DNA of 64,000 nt from Alistipes sp. (GTDB lineage: Bacteria; Bacteroidota; Bacteroidia; Bacteroidales; Rikenellaceae), in NCBI GenBank assembly GCA_022767745.1, contig JALENN010000005.1:62001-126000 (forward strand), read 5' to 3'. The notes under the pieces were generated by a model, which saw only the letters and a list, made by a program, of their open reading frames with translations, did no database searches and was not told the DNA's origin. Position numbers and translations under genes: made by a program. Each line of letters begins with the position of its first letter. The first letter of the stretch is position 1. This document shows, piece by piece, positions 14,741 to 23,679 of this stretch.

Positions 14741-15556
14741 ATGAAGATAGAAGCCAACTGCAAGATAAATCTGGGACTGGATGTGCTGCGTCGCCGCGAT
14801 GACGGTTACCACGACATATCCACCGTCATGTACCCCCTGCGTGGCCTGTACGATGTTGTGGAGGTCGAGGCCGTGCCCTCGGCCGATACGGCGGAGCTGG
14901 TGTCGCTCGGCATGGAGGTCGACTGCCCGGCGGAGAAGAACATCTGCCTGAAGGCGTACGAGCTGCTGCGCCGCCGTTACGGCATCGGAGGCGTGCGCAT
15001 AACGCTCGACAAGCGTGTCCCCTTCGGTGCGGGGCTGGGCGGAGGGTCGTCGGACGGCACGGCCGTGCTTGTGGCCCTGAACGAGGTCTTCTCGCTGGGG
15101 ATGGACGAGGCGGCGCTCATAGCCGCGGCGGCCGAGCTGGGCAGCGATACGCCTTTCTTCGTGCGTAACACCCCGCAGCTGTGCGAGGGGCGCGGCGAGA
15201 TCATGTCTGCGGTGGATGTCGATCTGTCGGGGTGGTGGATCGTCGTGGTGAAGCCCGACGAGGGTGTATCCACGCGCGAGGCATATGCGGGTGTCACGCC
15301 GCGTGTGCCGGCGCGGCCGCTGGCCGAGCGTATAGCCGAGCCGGTGGAGCGGTGGCAGGGCAGTGTGGTGAACGACTTCGAGAGTTCGGTCTTCGCCTCG
15401 CACCCCGCAATCGGGCGTGTCAAGCGGTCGCTTCTGGATGCGGGGGCGGTATATGCCTCGATGTCGGGAAGCGGCTCGGCCGTATTCGGTCTCTTCGACG
15501 ACGGCGGCAGGGCCGAGTCGTTGCGCGGCATGACGCCGTATATCTATCGCCTGTAG
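14741..15556 (+). CDS. ispE: 4-diphosphocytidyl-2-C-methyl-D-erythritol kinase
   Basis: The 271-residue GHMP kinase phosphorylates CDP-ME in the MEP isoprenoid pathway. The N-terminal KINLGLDVLRRRDDGYH, the ATP-binding PFGAGLGGGSSDG (around residues 90-102) and the C-terminal MSGSGSAVFG motif are all present. The ATG at 14741 is 38 nt after the phosphoesterase stop, so the two genes could be co-transcribed. Length is normal. It ends at a perfect hairpin shared with the convergent rpiB gene. Confidence 0.97.
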   Translation: MKIEANCKINLGLDVLRRRDDGYHDISTVMYPLRGLYDVVEVEAVPSADTAELVSLGMEVDCPAEKNICLKAYELLRRRYGIGGVRITLDKRVPFGAGLGGGSSDGTAVLVALNEVFSLGMDEAALIAAAAELGSDTPFFVRNTPQLCEGRGEIMSAVDVDLSGWWIVVVKPDEGVSTREAYAGVTPRVPARPLAERIAEPVERWQGSVVNDFESSVFASHPAIGRVKRSLLDAGAVYASMSGSGSAVFGLFDDGGRAESLRGMTPYIYRL

Positions 15557-15573
15557 GCGGGCGTATGAAGGCA

Positions 15574-15615
15574 ATGCGGGGACGGCACTCCAGTGAGGCC
15601 GTCCCCGCATCGTTC
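15574..15615. terminator. Bidirectional terminator between ispE and rpiB
   Basis: ATGCGGGGACGGC (15574-15586) is exactly complementary to 15598-15610, with an 11-nt loop; TTCTTTT follows on the plus side. Confidence 0.8.
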
Positions 15616-15629
15616 TTTTGTGCGCCGTG

Positions 15630-16073
15630 TTATTTCTCTGCCGGCAGGTCGATCTTGGCGATACGGCGCTCGTGGCGGCCGCCCTCGAACTCCGTCGAGA
15701 AGAACTTGTCGACGATGGCAATGGCCTCGTCGTTCGATATGAAGCGGGCGGGGAGCACGAGCACGTTGGCGTTGTTGTGCTGGCGCGTCAGGGCCGCTAT
15801 CTCGGGTATCCAGCTGAGGCCTGCGCGGATGCCGCGGTGTTTGTTGAGGGTTATTGCCATGCCCTCGCCCGAGCCGCAGATGCCGATGCCCGCGGGCAGC
15901 TCGCCCGAGGCGACGGCCTCGGCCAGCGGGTGTGCGAAGTCGGGATAATCGACGCTTGCCTCCGAGTCGGTGCCGAAATCGGTCACCTCGTAACCCTTCG
16001 ACGAGAGGTATCCCACCAGAAACTCCTTGAGTTCGTAGCCCGCGTGGTCGCAGGCGATGCCTATGTTTTTCAT
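15630..16073 (-). CDS. rpiB: Ribose-5-phosphate isomerase B
   Basis: The 147-residue enzyme interconverts ribose 5-phosphate and ribulose 5-phosphate. Motifs are IACDHAGYELKE at the N-terminus, DFGT, the active-site GICGSGEGM and the CRSD-like HNNANVLVLPAR region. The ATG at 16073 is chosen because the family N-terminus (MKNIGIACDHAG) starts there; the open frame upstream is non-coding run-on. Together with rpe at 45438 it supplies the non-oxidative pentose phosphate pathway. Confidence 0.97.
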   Translation of the reverse strand: MKNIGIACDHAGYELKEFLVGYLSSKGYEVTDFGTDSEASVDYPDFAHPLAEAVASGELPAGIGICGSGEGMAITLNKHRGIRAGLSWIPEIAALTRQHNNANVLVLPARFISNDEAIAIVDKFFSTEFEGGRHERRIAKIDLPAEK

Positions 16074-16134
16074 CTCTACCGTTATTTGTTGCGCGGGCGG
16101 CTGTCCGTCGGCCGACGGGGCATCCCGACGGAGA

Positions 16135-16142
16135 CAAAGGTA
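16135..16142 (-). promoter_or_regulatory. -7 box of rpiB
   Basis: CAAAGGTA on the plus strand reads TACCTTTG on the minus strand, 61 nt before the rpiB start. Confidence 0.5.
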
Positions 16143-16195
16143 GTAAAATTTCGCGGTTTTGTCCCTCCGCATGCCGCTATTTGGCCGCAAATGGC

Positions 16196-16203
16196 TAATT
16201 TTG
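16196..16203 (+). promoter_or_regulatory. -7 box abutting the DUF454 start codon
   Basis: TAATTTTG ends 5 nt before the ATG at 16209 (TAATTTTGCGGTCATG). Transcription would then start at or next to the A of ATG, giving a leaderless mRNA. A similar arrangement is seen at uvrB. Confidence 0.5.
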
Positions 16204-16208
16204 CGGTC

Positions 16209-16574
16209 ATGAAGTCGCTGTTGGCATTTTTCGGCGTAGTGTCGCTCGCGTTGGGCGTGGCGGGGATATTCCTGCCGCTGCTGCCCACGACGCCCTTCCT
16301 GCTGCTTGCGGCGTGGCTCTTCGTGCGTTCGTCGCCGCGGCTCTACGACTGGCTTATGAGCCATCCGCGCCTGGGCGAATACATCCGCAACTTCCGCGAG
16401 GAGCGTGCCATACCGCTGCGGGTGAAGATCGTGTCGGTGTCGCTCATATGGCTTACCATCGGGTTCTGTATCGTATCGGTGGTTGCGGAGTGGTGGTGGG
16501 CGCAGGTCGCGCTGGCCGTGCTTGCGGCGGCCATATCGTGGCATATCCTCTCCTACGACACGCTCAAAAAATAA
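16209..16574 (+). CDS. DUF454 (YbaN-like) inner-membrane protein
   Basis: The 121-residue protein matches the DUF454 pattern: a hydrophobic start (LLAFFGVVSLALGVAGIF), the LPLLPTTPFLLLAAW motif, the FVRSSPRLYDWLMSHPRLG motif and two closing membrane segments (about residues 72-92 and 96-112). Function of the family is unknown. The ATG at 16209 is preferred over an in-frame upstream ATG at 16191 because the -7 box TAATTTTG overlaps that stretch. An inverted repeat directly after the stop forms a terminator. Confidence 0.85.
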   Translation: MKSLLAFFGVVSLALGVAGIFLPLLPTTPFLLLAAWLFVRSSPRLYDWLMSHPRLGEYIRNFREERAIPLRVKIVSVSLIWLTIGFCIVSVVAEWWWAQVALAVLAAAISWHILSYDTLKK

Positions 16575-16603
16575 GACGGGAACGGATTACATCCGTCCCC
16601 GTC
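16575..16603. terminator. Bidirectional terminator after the DUF454 gene
   Basis: GACGGGAACGGAT (16575-16587) pairs with ATCCGTCCCCGTC (16591-16603) with one mismatch and a 3-nt loop; it starts right at the stop codon and also serves the convergent membrane-protein gene. Confidence 0.7.
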
Positions 16604-16624
16604 GTTCCGTTTTGCCGGCAGGCC

Positions 16625-16942
16625 CTATCCCAGGAAGTGTTTCGATACAGCAATCAGGAATCCCAGTATCACGGCGTTCATGAACATCACCGGCGCATGG
16701 CGGTTGCCCTTGCCCGCCGAACAGAGCATGGCGGGGATGGTTATCATCAGCGCCACGGCCGAGCCGTCGGCCCACCACGGTAGGTAGGGTATGTCGCCGT
16801 AGAAGACGATGATGGCGGCGAACAGGTAGGTGCACAATGCTGCCAGGCACCAGCGGAACGATACGCCGCGGGTGAACATGGGTATCATGTCCAGAAGGCC
16901 CGCCACCAGGCCCGTAACCAGCGTTAGCGTGATGTAGTTCAT
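16625..16942 (-). CDS. Small four-helix membrane protein, unknown
   Basis: The 105-residue protein appears to have four membrane segments (about 4-22, 30-48, 58-76, 84-102) with very short loops. No family is recognised with confidence. It starts 9 nt after the typA stop, on the same strand, so it is very likely co-transcribed with and translationally linked to typA. Confidence 0.75.
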   Translation of the reverse strand: MNYITLTLVTGLVAGLLDMIPMFTRGVSFRWCLAALCTYLFAAIIVFYGDIPYLPWWADGSAVALMITIPAMLCSAGKGNRHAPVMFMNAVILGFLIAVSKHFLG

Positions 16943-16951
16943 CGTGAGCCG

Positions 16952-18751
16952 TTATTTTGCGGCGCGCTTGCGGTCGACTTCGCTGAGCAGGATCTTGCGC
17001 AGACGCATCGCCTTGGGCGTAACCTCCACATACTCGTCGGCCTTGATGTATTCGAGCGCCTCCTCGAGCGAGAATACCTTGGGCGGCACTATGACGGCCT
17101 TGTCGTCCGAGCCCGAGGCACGCATGTTGGTGAGCTGCTTGGCCTTGGTGACGTTGATGGTGATGTCGCCGGCGCGGGTGCTCTCACCCACGACCTGACC
17201 GCAGTAGACCTCGTCCATGGGCGAGATAAAGAAGCGGCCGCGGTCCTGCAGCTTGTCTATGGCGTAGGCGTAGGCCGTGCCTGTCTCCGAAGCGATGAGC
17301 GAACCGTTGGTGCGCATCTCGATGTCGCCCATCCACGGCTCGAAGTCCTTCAGGCGGTGTGTCATGATGGCCTCTCCGGCCGTCGCCGTCAGCATGATCG
17401 AACGCAGGCCGATGATGCCGCGCGAGGGGATGAGGAACTCCATGCGCGTGCGCTCGCCGTCCGACTGCATGTCGGTCATGTTGCCCTTGCGCTTGGTGAC
17501 CATCTCGATGACGGTGCCGGCATACTCGTCGGGGCAGTCGACCGTCATCTCCTCGACGGGCTCGCACTTGACGCCGTCGATCTCCTTGATTATGACCTTG
17601 GGCTGGCCCACCTGCAGCTCGTAACCCTCGCGGCGCATGGTCTCGATGAGCACCGAGAGGTGCAGTACGCCGCGGCCGTAGACGATGAACGAGTCGGCGT
17701 TCTGTCCCGGCTCGACGCGCAGGGCGAGGTTCTTCTCCAGCTCGCGGTCCAGACGCTCCTTGAGGTGGCGCGAGGTGACATACTTGCCGTCGCGGCCGAA
17801 GAAGGGCGAGTTGTTGATGGTGAAGAGCATCGACATCGTAGGCTCGTCGATGGCGATGGGGGGCAGCGGCTCGGGGTTCTCGTAGTCGCATACCGTGTCG
17901 CCGATCTCGAATCCCTCGAGACCCACGATGGCGCATATCTCGCCGCACTCGACCTTGTCGACCTTGGTCTTGCCCAGGCCCTCGAACACCATCAGCTCCT
18001 TGATGCGCTGCTTGAGCATGGTCTTGCCGTCGCGCTTGGCCAGCGTGACATTGCCGCCGGCGTGCAGCTCGCCGCGCGTGATCTTGCCCACGGCGATGCG
18101 GCCCACGTAGGGCGAGTACTCGAGCGACGTGATGAGCATCTGCGGTGTGCCCTCGACCTCGGCCGGCGCCGGTATCTCGTCGATGATGGCGTCGAGCAGC
18201 GGGGTGATCGAGTCGGTGGGCTGGTTCCATATGTGCGACATCCAGCCCTGCTTGGCCGAGCCGTAGATGGTCTTGTAGTCGAGCTGCTCCTCGGTGGCGC
18301 CGAGCGAGAACATCAGGTCGAAGACCTGCTCGTTTACCGCCTCGGGACGGCAGTTGGGCTTGTCGACCTTGTTGATCACGACGATGGGTTTCTTGCCCAG
18401 CGAGAGGGCCTTCTGCAGTACGAAGCGCGTCTGCGGCATGGTGCCCTCGAAGGCGTCGACCAACAGCAGCACGCCGTCGCACATGTTGAGCACGCGCTCC
18501 ACCTCGCCGCCGAAGTCGGCGTGACCCGGGGTGTCTATGATGTTGATCTTGTAGTCTTTGTATTTCACCGACACGTTTTTCGAGAGGATGGTGATGCCGC
18601 GCTCCCGCTCCAGATCGTTGTTGTCCATGATCAGGTCGCCGGTGTTGTTGTCGGTACGCAACAGGTGTCCTGCCACGATCATTTTGTCCACGAGCGTGGT
18701 CTTTCCGTGGTCCACGTGCGCTATGATAGCTATGTTGCGAAGTTTTTGCAT
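16952..18751 (-). CDS. typA: Translational GTPase TypA/BipA
   Basis: The 599-residue ribosome-binding GTPase assists 50S assembly and translation under stress. G motifs are [10 protein letters not shown] (G1, residues 10-20), RGITI (G2), [11 protein letters not shown] (G3) and NKVDKP (G4). The EF-G-like domains follow, with the TypA-specific C-terminal domain including [14 protein letters not shown]. Length is normal. The minus-strand promoter TAACTTTG (18772-18779) lies 21 nt upstream, divergent from aroB. Confidence 0.98.
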   Translation of the reverse strand: MQKLRNIAIIAHVDHGKTTLVDKMIVAGHLLRTDNNTGDLIMDNNDLERERGITILSKNVSVKYKDYKINIIDTPGHADFGGEVERVLNMCDGVLLLVDAFEGTMPQTRFVLQKALSLGKKPIVVINKVDKPNCRPEAVNEQVFDLMFSLGATEEQLDYKTIYGSAKQGWMSHIWNQPTDSITPLLDAIIDEIPAPAEVEGTPQMLITSLEYSPYVGRIAVGKITRGELHAGGNVTLAKRDGKTMLKQRIKELMVFEGLGKTKVDKVECGEICAIVGLEGFEIGDTVCDYENPEPLPPIAIDEPTMSMLFTINNSPFFGRDGKYVTSRHLKERLDRELEKNLALRVEPGQNADSFIVYGRGVLHLSVLIETMRREGYELQVGQPKVIIKEIDGVKCEPVEEMTVDCPDEYAGTVIEMVTKRKGNMTDMQSDGERTRMEFLIPSRGIIGLRSIMLTATAGEAIMTHRLKDFEPWMGDIEMRTNGSLIASETGTAYAYAIDKLQDRGRFFISPMDEVYCGQVVGESTRAGDITINVTKAKQLTNMRASGSDDKAVIVPPKVFSLEEALEYIKADEYVEVTPKAMRLRKILLSEVDRKRAAK

Positions 18752-18771
18752 GGTGATTGAAATTAACGCCG

Positions 18772-18809
18772 CAAAGTTAATAATTAATCATAAAAATGTG
18801 TTATTTTTG
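18772..18809. promoter_or_regulatory. Divergent promoters of typA and aroB
   Basis: CAAAGTTA (18772-18779) reads TAACTTTG towards typA; TATTTTTG (18802-18809) points to aroB. The aroB start would be only about 6-18 nt from its transcription start. Confidence 0.55.
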
Positions 18810-18833
18810 TTTTCCTATTCAATGGGCGGTAAT

Positions 18834-19850
18834 ATGGATTACACTATAAAAATCAAGGATCGCAGCGAGGTCGTCGTCGGCAGCGCAAGCGATTTTCTTC
18901 CGCGTCTGCTGCCCGACAAGAGGGTCGTGGTGGTGTCCGACACCAACATCGACCGCCACTATCACTCGCTCGTAAACCGCTACGAACATGTGCTCATCGG
19001 TCTGGGCGAGACAAGCAAGACTCTGGTCACGGCAGATGCCATATACAAGCAGTTCGTGTCGCTCGGGGTCGACCGGTCGACCTTCGTGCTGGCCATCGGC
19101 GGCGGCATAGTCACCGACGTGGCGGGCTTCGTCGCCTCGACCTACATGCGGGGCCTGGATTTCGGTTTTATCTCGACGTCGCTGCTCGGGCAGGTCGACG
19201 CCAGCGTCGGCGGCAAGAACGGCGTCAATGTCGAGGGATACAAGAACATGGTGGGCACGTTCACGCAGCCGCGTTTTGTCATCTGCGACGTGGGCATGCT
19301 GCGTACGCTGCCCGAACGCGAGTTGCGCACGGGCATGGCCGAGATGATCAAGGCGGGCATCATCGCCGACGGCGGGCTCTTCTCGATGATCGAGCGCACG
19401 CCGCTGGCCGAGCTGGTGAAGGATCCCGACCTGCTGCGGGAGGCGGTCTACCGCGCTATAAAGGTGAAGGCCGACATCGTCGAGCGCGACGAGCGCGAGC
19501 ATGGCGACCGCCGCAAGCTCAACCTCGGACATACGCTGGCGCATGCAATCGAGAAGTCGTCGTCGAAGATGAACCACGGCGAGGCCGTGGCTGTAGGACT
19601 TGCGCTGATAGCCGACGCCGCGGTGCGCAGGGGTCTTCTTGCTGAGGTGGACCGGGAGAGTATATGCTCGCTGCTGCAGCGCACGGGTTTCGACCTCACG
19701 CCGCCCGTTGCGATGCGGGTGCTGCTGAAGGCCGTGTCGAAGGACAAGAAGAGCGAGGGCGACATGCTGCGCGTGGTGTTCCCCACGGCGATAGGCGCCT
19801 GCGAGGTGCAGCCCATGCCGATAGAGGAATTCCGCGCCATGTTCGCATGA
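18834..19850 (+). CDS. aroB: 3-dehydroquinate synthase
   Basis: The enzyme converts DAHP to 3-dehydroquinate, second step of the shikimate pathway, using NAD and a divalent metal. Motifs are IGGGIVTDVAGFVASTYMRG (NAD-binding), VDASVGGKNGVN, the metal-binding Glu in GMAEMIKAGI, and the metal-binding His residues in LNLGHTLAHAIE and MNHGEAVA. The ATG at 18834 gives 338 residues; an in-frame ATG at 18822 would add four. The protein is somewhat shorter than E. coli AroB but complete for Bacteroidetes. A strong terminator follows. Confidence 0.97.
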   Translation: MDYTIKIKDRSEVVVGSASDFLPRLLPDKRVVVVSDTNIDRHYHSLVNRYEHVLIGLGETSKTLVTADAIYKQFVSLGVDRSTFVLAIGGGIVTDVAGFVASTYMRGLDFGFISTSLLGQVDASVGGKNGVNVEGYKNMVGTFTQPRFVICDVGMLRTLPERELRTGMAEMIKAGIIADGGLFSMIERTPLAELVKDPDLLREAVYRAIKVKADIVERDEREHGDRRKLNLGHTLAHAIEKSSSKMNHGEAVAVGLALIADAAVRRGLLAEVDRESICSLLQRTGFDLTPPVAMRVLLKAVSKDKKSEGDMLRVVFPTAIGACEVQPMPIEEFRAMFA

Positions 19851-19870
19851 TACGACGCCGCAGAGATTGA

Positions 19871-19912
19871 AAACAGGCGACCCGGATGTCCGGGTCGCCT
19901 GTTTTTTTTTTT
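19871..19912 (+). terminator. Strong Rho-independent terminator of aroB
   Basis: A 16-bp perfect stem (19871-19886 with 19889-19904) is followed by a T run to 19912. Confidence 0.92.
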
Positions 19913-19942
19913 CGGCGCGTGGCGCGGGATGGCGCCGTGGCA

Positions 19943-21073
19943 TTACTTTATCTTCTCTACCGTGATCTCGAACTGGTCGCACGCTTCGGTGCGCCATGCC
20001 ATGTCGGCCGTGCGTTTCGAGATGGCGAAAAGCGGCGAGAAGGTGCGTACGGCTATGGTCTTGCCGTCGGGCAGGAACTCCAGTATGCGGAGCCAGCAGT
20101 CGCCGCCGTTACCGTTCCAGTCGCCGTCGCCGTTTTGCGAGTTGAACATCATCTGCGGGATGTCGCGTCCGTCGGCAGCCTTGTCCACGCGCAGCGCCGA
20201 GGTCGGGCGGTAGTCGGCTGCGCCCGCGGCGTCGAACTTGGGAGGCGCGCCCGTGTGGCCGCACAGCACAAGGCAGATGTTCTTCGACGGGTAGATGAGT
20301 TTGTCCCACACGGCCTGCGCCCAGTTGCGCGGCGTGAGCTTGTAGCCCTCCTTCTCGATGCGGCTGCCGTCGGTGGCCAGGAACGAGTGCGTGAGGATGA
20401 TGACGCGGTGGTTGCGGTAGGCCTCCGATTCGATGAGTTGGCGCGCCCATTCGAGGGCCTCGTCGCGCGGTGCGAACTCGAAGGCTATGACGAGCAGGTC
20501 GCCCCACGCCTCGTCGTGGAACTCGTAGGCGGCATTCTCCATCGTGTGGATACCCTCGTGGTTGGCCGCGGTCGATACCAGCGTCGCGGCGAAGGCCGCG
20601 TTGCGGTCGGGGTATATGTAGTCGGGCATCTGCGAGTGGCGGTGCTCGGCGGCGATGTAGCCTGTGTCGTGGTTGCCCTGGCATACGATGTAGGGCAGCT
20701 TGCCGTCGAGGCGGCTCAGGGCGTCGGATACGGCCTCCCACTGCTGGCGCGAGGTGCGGTCGCCGTTGTTGGGGTTGGGTATGCCGGCGGTGATGAGCTT
20801 GTTGTTCTGCTCGACCATGTCGCCCGTGAAGAGGGCGGCACGGATGTGCAGGCGGTTGATGTTCTGCGCTATCCAGGCCGTCTGCAGCTCGAAGAGCGGC
20901 TGGTTGGCCGCGAACTTTACGTAGCTCTGCGGGTCGGGTACCATGATCATTGAGAAGGAGGCGTCGTCGCGCAGGGCGGGATATACCGGTATCTGCGGCT
21001 CGCCCACGGGCTTTTGTGCCGCGGCCGTAAGGGCTGTAGCCAGCATCAGAATCAGGGTTGCAAGGCGTTTCAT
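19943..21073 (-). CDS. Exported metallophosphoesterase
   Basis: The 376-residue protein begins with a signal peptide (MKRLATLILMLATALTAAAQ). The calcineurin-like core is seen in VPDPQSY (metal 1), FTGDMVEQN (GDxx), QGNHDTGY (GNHD), ILTHSFL and LCGHTG (the GHxH region, with the final His replaced by Gly). It is thus a divergent family member like the protein at 13098. The start at 21073 is chosen for the signal peptide; the frame is open much further upstream because it shadows ruvB. It lies 47 nt downstream of ruvB in the same direction. Substrate unknown. Confidence 0.88.
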   Translation of the reverse strand: MKRLATLILMLATALTAAAQKPVGEPQIPVYPALRDDASFSMIMVPDPQSYVKFAANQPLFELQTAWIAQNINRLHIRAALFTGDMVEQNNKLITAGIPNPNNGDRTSRQQWEAVSDALSRLDGKLPYIVCQGNHDTGYIAAEHRHSQMPDYIYPDRNAAFAATLVSTAANHEGIHTMENAAYEFHDEAWGDLLVIAFEFAPRDEALEWARQLIESEAYRNHRVIILTHSFLATDGSRIEKEGYKLTPRNWAQAVWDKLIYPSKNICLVLCGHTGAPPKFDAAGAADYRPTSALRVDKAADGRDIPQMMFNSQNGDGDWNGNGGDCWLRILEFLPDGKTIAVRTFSPLFAISKRTADMAWRTEACDQFEITVEKIK

Positions 21074-21120
21074 CGTGGTATGCTTTAGTTGTTTCAGGGT
21101 GTCGTTTTGCGTGTGGCGGC

Positions 21121-22134
21121 TCAGAAGAGGGTGTTTTCGCTGCTGTCGGGCACGATGCCCATGTGGCGGTAGGCCAGTTCCGTGGCCTCGCGGCCGCGGG
21201 GCGTGCGCTTGATGAAGCCCTCCTTGATGAGGAACGGTTCGTAGACATCCTCTATGGTGCCGGCCTCTTCGCCCACGGCCGTGGCTATGGTGTTGAGGCC
21301 TACGGGGCCGCCCTTGAACTTCTCGATTATGGTGCCGAGGATGCGGTTGTCCATGCGGTCGAGGCCGCGCGAGTCGATGTTCAGCGCCGTGAGGGCCACG
21401 CGGGTGATGGCCAGGTCGATGTGTCCCTCGCCCTTGACCATCGCGAAGTCGCGCACGCGGCGCAGCAGGGCGTTGGCTATACGCGGCGTGCCGCGCGAAC
21501 GCAGCGCCACCTCCATGGCGGCATCGTCGTCGATGGTGATGTCGAGTATGCGGGCCGAGCGTTTCACGATGCGAGCCAGCACCGGCGCGTCGTAGTACTC
21601 GAGGTGGCACTGTATGCCGAAGCGCGCACGCAGGGGCGAGGTGAGCAGGCCGCTGCGGGTGGTGGCGCCGACGAGGGTGAAGGGCGCCAGCTCGATCTGT
21701 ATCGAGCGGGCCGAGGGGCCCTTGTCGAGGACGATGTCTATCTTGAAGTCCTCCATGGCCGAGTATAGGTACTCCTCGACGATGGGGCTCAGGCGGTGTA
21801 TCTCGTCGATGAAGAGCACGTCGCCCGCGTTGAGGTTGGTGAGCAGTCCGGCCAGGTCGCCCGGCTTGTCGAGCACGGGGCCCGAGGTGACCTTGAGCTG
21901 TGCCCCCATTTCGTGTGCTATGATGTTGGCGAGCGTTGTCTTGCCCAGTCCCGGGGGGCCGTGCAGCAGTACGTGGTCGAGCGAGTCGCCGCGCATGAGC
22001 GCCGCCTTGATGAAGACCTTGAGGTTGTCGACGATCTTGTCCTGTCCGGAGAATGTCTCCAGATCCTGCGGGCGGATGCGGTTCTCGAACTCCAGGTCGC
22101 TCTCTATGTTTCGCAAGTTTCTGTCTGTGCCCAT
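21121..22134 (-). CDS. ruvB: Holliday junction branch-migration ATPase RuvB
   Basis: The 337-residue AAA+ motor works with RuvA and RuvC. Visible are the [12 protein letters not shown]-terminus, Walker [11 protein letters not shown], Walker [10 protein letters not shown], sensor 1 GATTR, the RARFG arginine finger region and the C-terminal winged helix ([17 protein letters not shown]). The start at 22134 gives the usual RuvB N-terminus; an in-frame ATG at 22173 would add 13 residues. The minus-strand -7 box TATATTTG (22198-22205) lies 63 nt upstream. Confidence 0.97.
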   Translation of the reverse strand: MGTDRNLRNIESDLEFENRIRPQDLETFSGQDKIVDNLKVFIKAALMRGDSLDHVLLHGPPGLGKTTLANIIAHEMGAQLKVTSGPVLDKPGDLAGLLTNLNAGDVLFIDEIHRLSPIVEEYLYSAMEDFKIDIVLDKGPSARSIQIELAPFTLVGATTRSGLLTSPLRARFGIQCHLEYYDAPVLARIVKRSARILDITIDDDAAMEVALRSRGTPRIANALLRRVRDFAMVKGEGHIDLAITRVALTALNIDSRGLDRMDNRILGTIIEKFKGGPVGLNTIATAVGEEAGTIEDVYEPFLIKEGFIKRTPRGREATELAYRHMGIVPDSSENTLF

Positions 22135-22197
22135 GATGCTGATGGTGGTATGACCGCCGGTGGCGGCCGTCATGGCCGCTGTGGCGTGATCAAGGTA

Positions 22198-22205
22198 CAA
22201 ATATA
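22198..22205 (-). promoter_or_regulatory. -7 box of ruvB
   Basis: CAAATATA on the plus strand reads TATATTTG on the minus strand. Confidence 0.5.
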
Positions 22206-22498
22206 GTGAAAGCTGCGGGCAGAGACAAATCGTAAACGCAGTTTTCGGGGGCAGCCAGCCGGAGGCTTCCATAACGGAGTAAAATGGCAAGGCAAATTGA
22301 AGCTCATTTTTTCCGTGCCCGTCTCGGATGCGGAGTCTGTTGTGACCTGCGATTGGAGGCTTTGTCTGCTCTCTCGCACCCGTGTCGGGTGTTTGTGGCG
22401 CTATGGGGGTGAATTGAAATAATCGTTTCCGAATATGGCATTTTTCAATGCATATAATTATAGTGCATAAGTCTTAACCAAACATTTTGGAGTCTGTT
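22206..22498. other. Gene-free stretch upstream of ruvB
   Basis: About 290 bp without a credible ORF. The only structure seen is a short inverted repeat, ATGCA/TGCAT, around 22449-22470 in an AT-rich stretch. Confidence 0.4.
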
Positions 22499-22529
22499 TT
22501 TGCTATTCATGATAAAATAGTTATCTTTG
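22499..22529 (+). promoter_or_regulatory. Well-matched -33/-7 promoter with no clear gene after it
   Basis: TTTG (22499-22502) and TATCTTTG (22522-22529) are separated by 19 bp, the best consensus pair in the window. Transcription would start near 22535. Confidence 0.6.
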
Positions 22530-22537
22530 AAAACTTA

Positions 22538-22651
22538 ATGCATGCGGTAGTGTTCGGCCGTGTGGCGCATCTTTCTGTCGAATTGTGCGAAAACGGAATT
22601 TGCGCTGTGCGTACTCGAGCGGAGGGTCGGAACCGGGATCCTTTTGCCTGA
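22538..22651 (+). CDS. Possible 37-codon leaderless mini-ORF
   Basis: An ATG lies 9 nt after the well-formed -7 box and opens a frame of 37 codons ending with TGA at 22649-22651; the product would begin MHAVVFGRVAHLSVELC and contains two Cys. No homology is recognised. The transcript may equally be a non-coding RNA, or a long leader reaching the regulator at 22882 across the tRNA gene on the other strand. Confidence 0.2.
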   Translation: MHAVVFGRVAHLSVELCENGICAVRTRAEGRNRDPFA

Positions 22652-22748
22652 TACCGGGCATGAGGCCTATCGGTGCGGATTACGGTTCGCGGGATGGAGA
22701 GAAAAGAGGTGGAAAGTGCGGCGGTGCAGCGCGAATCGGGTGACGGGC

Positions 22749-22772
22749 AAAAAAAGAGGGCATGAAGCCCTC
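22749..22772 (-). terminator. Terminator of the tRNA-Arg gene
   Basis: GAGGGC (22756-22761) pairs with GCCCTC (22767-22772); the A7 run at 22749-22755 provides the T run on the minus strand. Confidence 0.8.
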
Positions 22773-22778
22773 GACGTG

Positions 22779-22850
22779 TAGCCTCGAAAGGATTCGAACC
22801 TTCATCGTAAGAACCGGAATCTTAAATTCTATCCATTGAACTACGAGGCC
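22779..22850 (-). tRNA. tRNA-Arg (anticodon CCG)
   Basis: Read on the minus strand, acceptor GGCCTCG pairs with CGAGGCT (one G-U), D-stem GTTC/GAAT, anticodon stem TAAGA/TCTTA around loop TTCCGGT giving anticodon CCG, T-stem GAAGG/CCTTT with loop TTCGAAT, and discriminator A at 22779. CCA is not encoded. A near-consensus -7 box (CATCTTTG, 22858-22865) lies 8 nt before the mature 5' end, so little or no 5' trimming may be needed. Confidence 0.95.
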
Positions 22851-22881
22851 GCAGGTGCAAAGATGAGAAAAAAAAATTTAT

Positions 22882-23511
22882 ATGACAAATAAAAATGAAA
22901 ATTGGGAACGCCTCGAGAGCGTGATACGGTGGGCCAATATGACCATAAACTATTTTGGCCGTTACATCGGGCTGACGCGTTCGGAGAACCTCTACCAGAT
23001 TAAGGCCGGCAAGAACGGCATATCGCAGAACCTTGCGCGCCGCATTGCGGACAAGTTTCCCGAGGTGAGCGTCGGCTGGCTGCTCACGGGCGAGGGCGAG
23101 ATGCTGTCGGGCGGTGTGGCGTCGTCGCAGATACCCTTCTTCGACGTCGACGTGCAGGGGCGCTCGCTGCTGCGGCTTGCGGAACTCGAGCCCGAATGCA
23201 GCATGTCGGTGCCCGTCATCGGCGAGTGCGACTGCGCGATGCGCTGTTACGATACGGCCATGAGCGGCGAAATAATGCCGGGAACGATCGTATTCTTGAA
23301 AAAAATGGCCGTCGAGGCAATTATTCCTGGGGGAATATATGTGATCGGCAGTCAAAAATATATACTTTTGCGTAAGGTGCGCTTCGTGTCCGAGGGCGAC
23401 AGGCAGCAACTGCTGCTCGAGGCGGCGTCGAAGGAGTTCGACAGCCTGCGCATCGACGTGGCGGATGTGGAGTGTGTCTACCGTGTGGTAGGGCAGTTGC
23501 GCATCTGCTGA
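22882..23511 (+). CDS. Helix-turn-helix regulator with S24/LexA-like domain, probably protease-dead
   Basis: The 209-residue protein has an N-terminal lambda-repressor-type domain (GRYIGLTRSENLYQIKAGKNG, then RRIADKFPEVSVGWLLTGEGEML) and a C-terminal S24-like beta fold from about residue 85. The usual catalytic DSM/S motif of LexA-type autoproteases reads YDTAMSGEIMPG, with Ala at the Ser position, so self-cleavage is unlikely. The second-strand Lys region (QKYILLRKV) could still be present. Such proteins are common in Bacteroidales genomes and in phages as repressors. It begins 32 nt from the tRNA-Arg 5' end, a place often used by integrated elements, but no integrase is near. Confidence 0.85.
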   Translation: MTNKNENWERLESVIRWANMTINYFGRYIGLTRSENLYQIKAGKNGISQNLARRIADKFPEVSVGWLLTGEGEMLSGGVASSQIPFFDVDVQGRSLLRLAELEPECSMSVPVIGECDCAMRCYDTAMSGEIMPGTIVFLKKMAVEAIIPGGIYVIGSQKYILLRKVRFVSEGDRQQLLLEAASKEFDSLRIDVADVECVYRVVGQLRIC

Positions 23512-23679
23512 CGCCGTCCCTCCGGGTGTGGATCGCCGCCGAAGTTTATGCGCGGTGCGGCCGGGATGAGGCTTCAAGTGCGGCGGAGGTGCATTCCGCG
23601 GGTGCAGAAGCATGGGGCGGACGGGGCGAGAGTCCCGTTAATGAAGGTGAAACGATTGGATAACTAAAAGTTACAGCTT

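Noticed and set aside
23512..23679. Riboswitch before the histidine kinase gene
   Set aside because: A short CGGG/CCCG hairpin is present, but no conserved core of a known riboswitch can be recognised.
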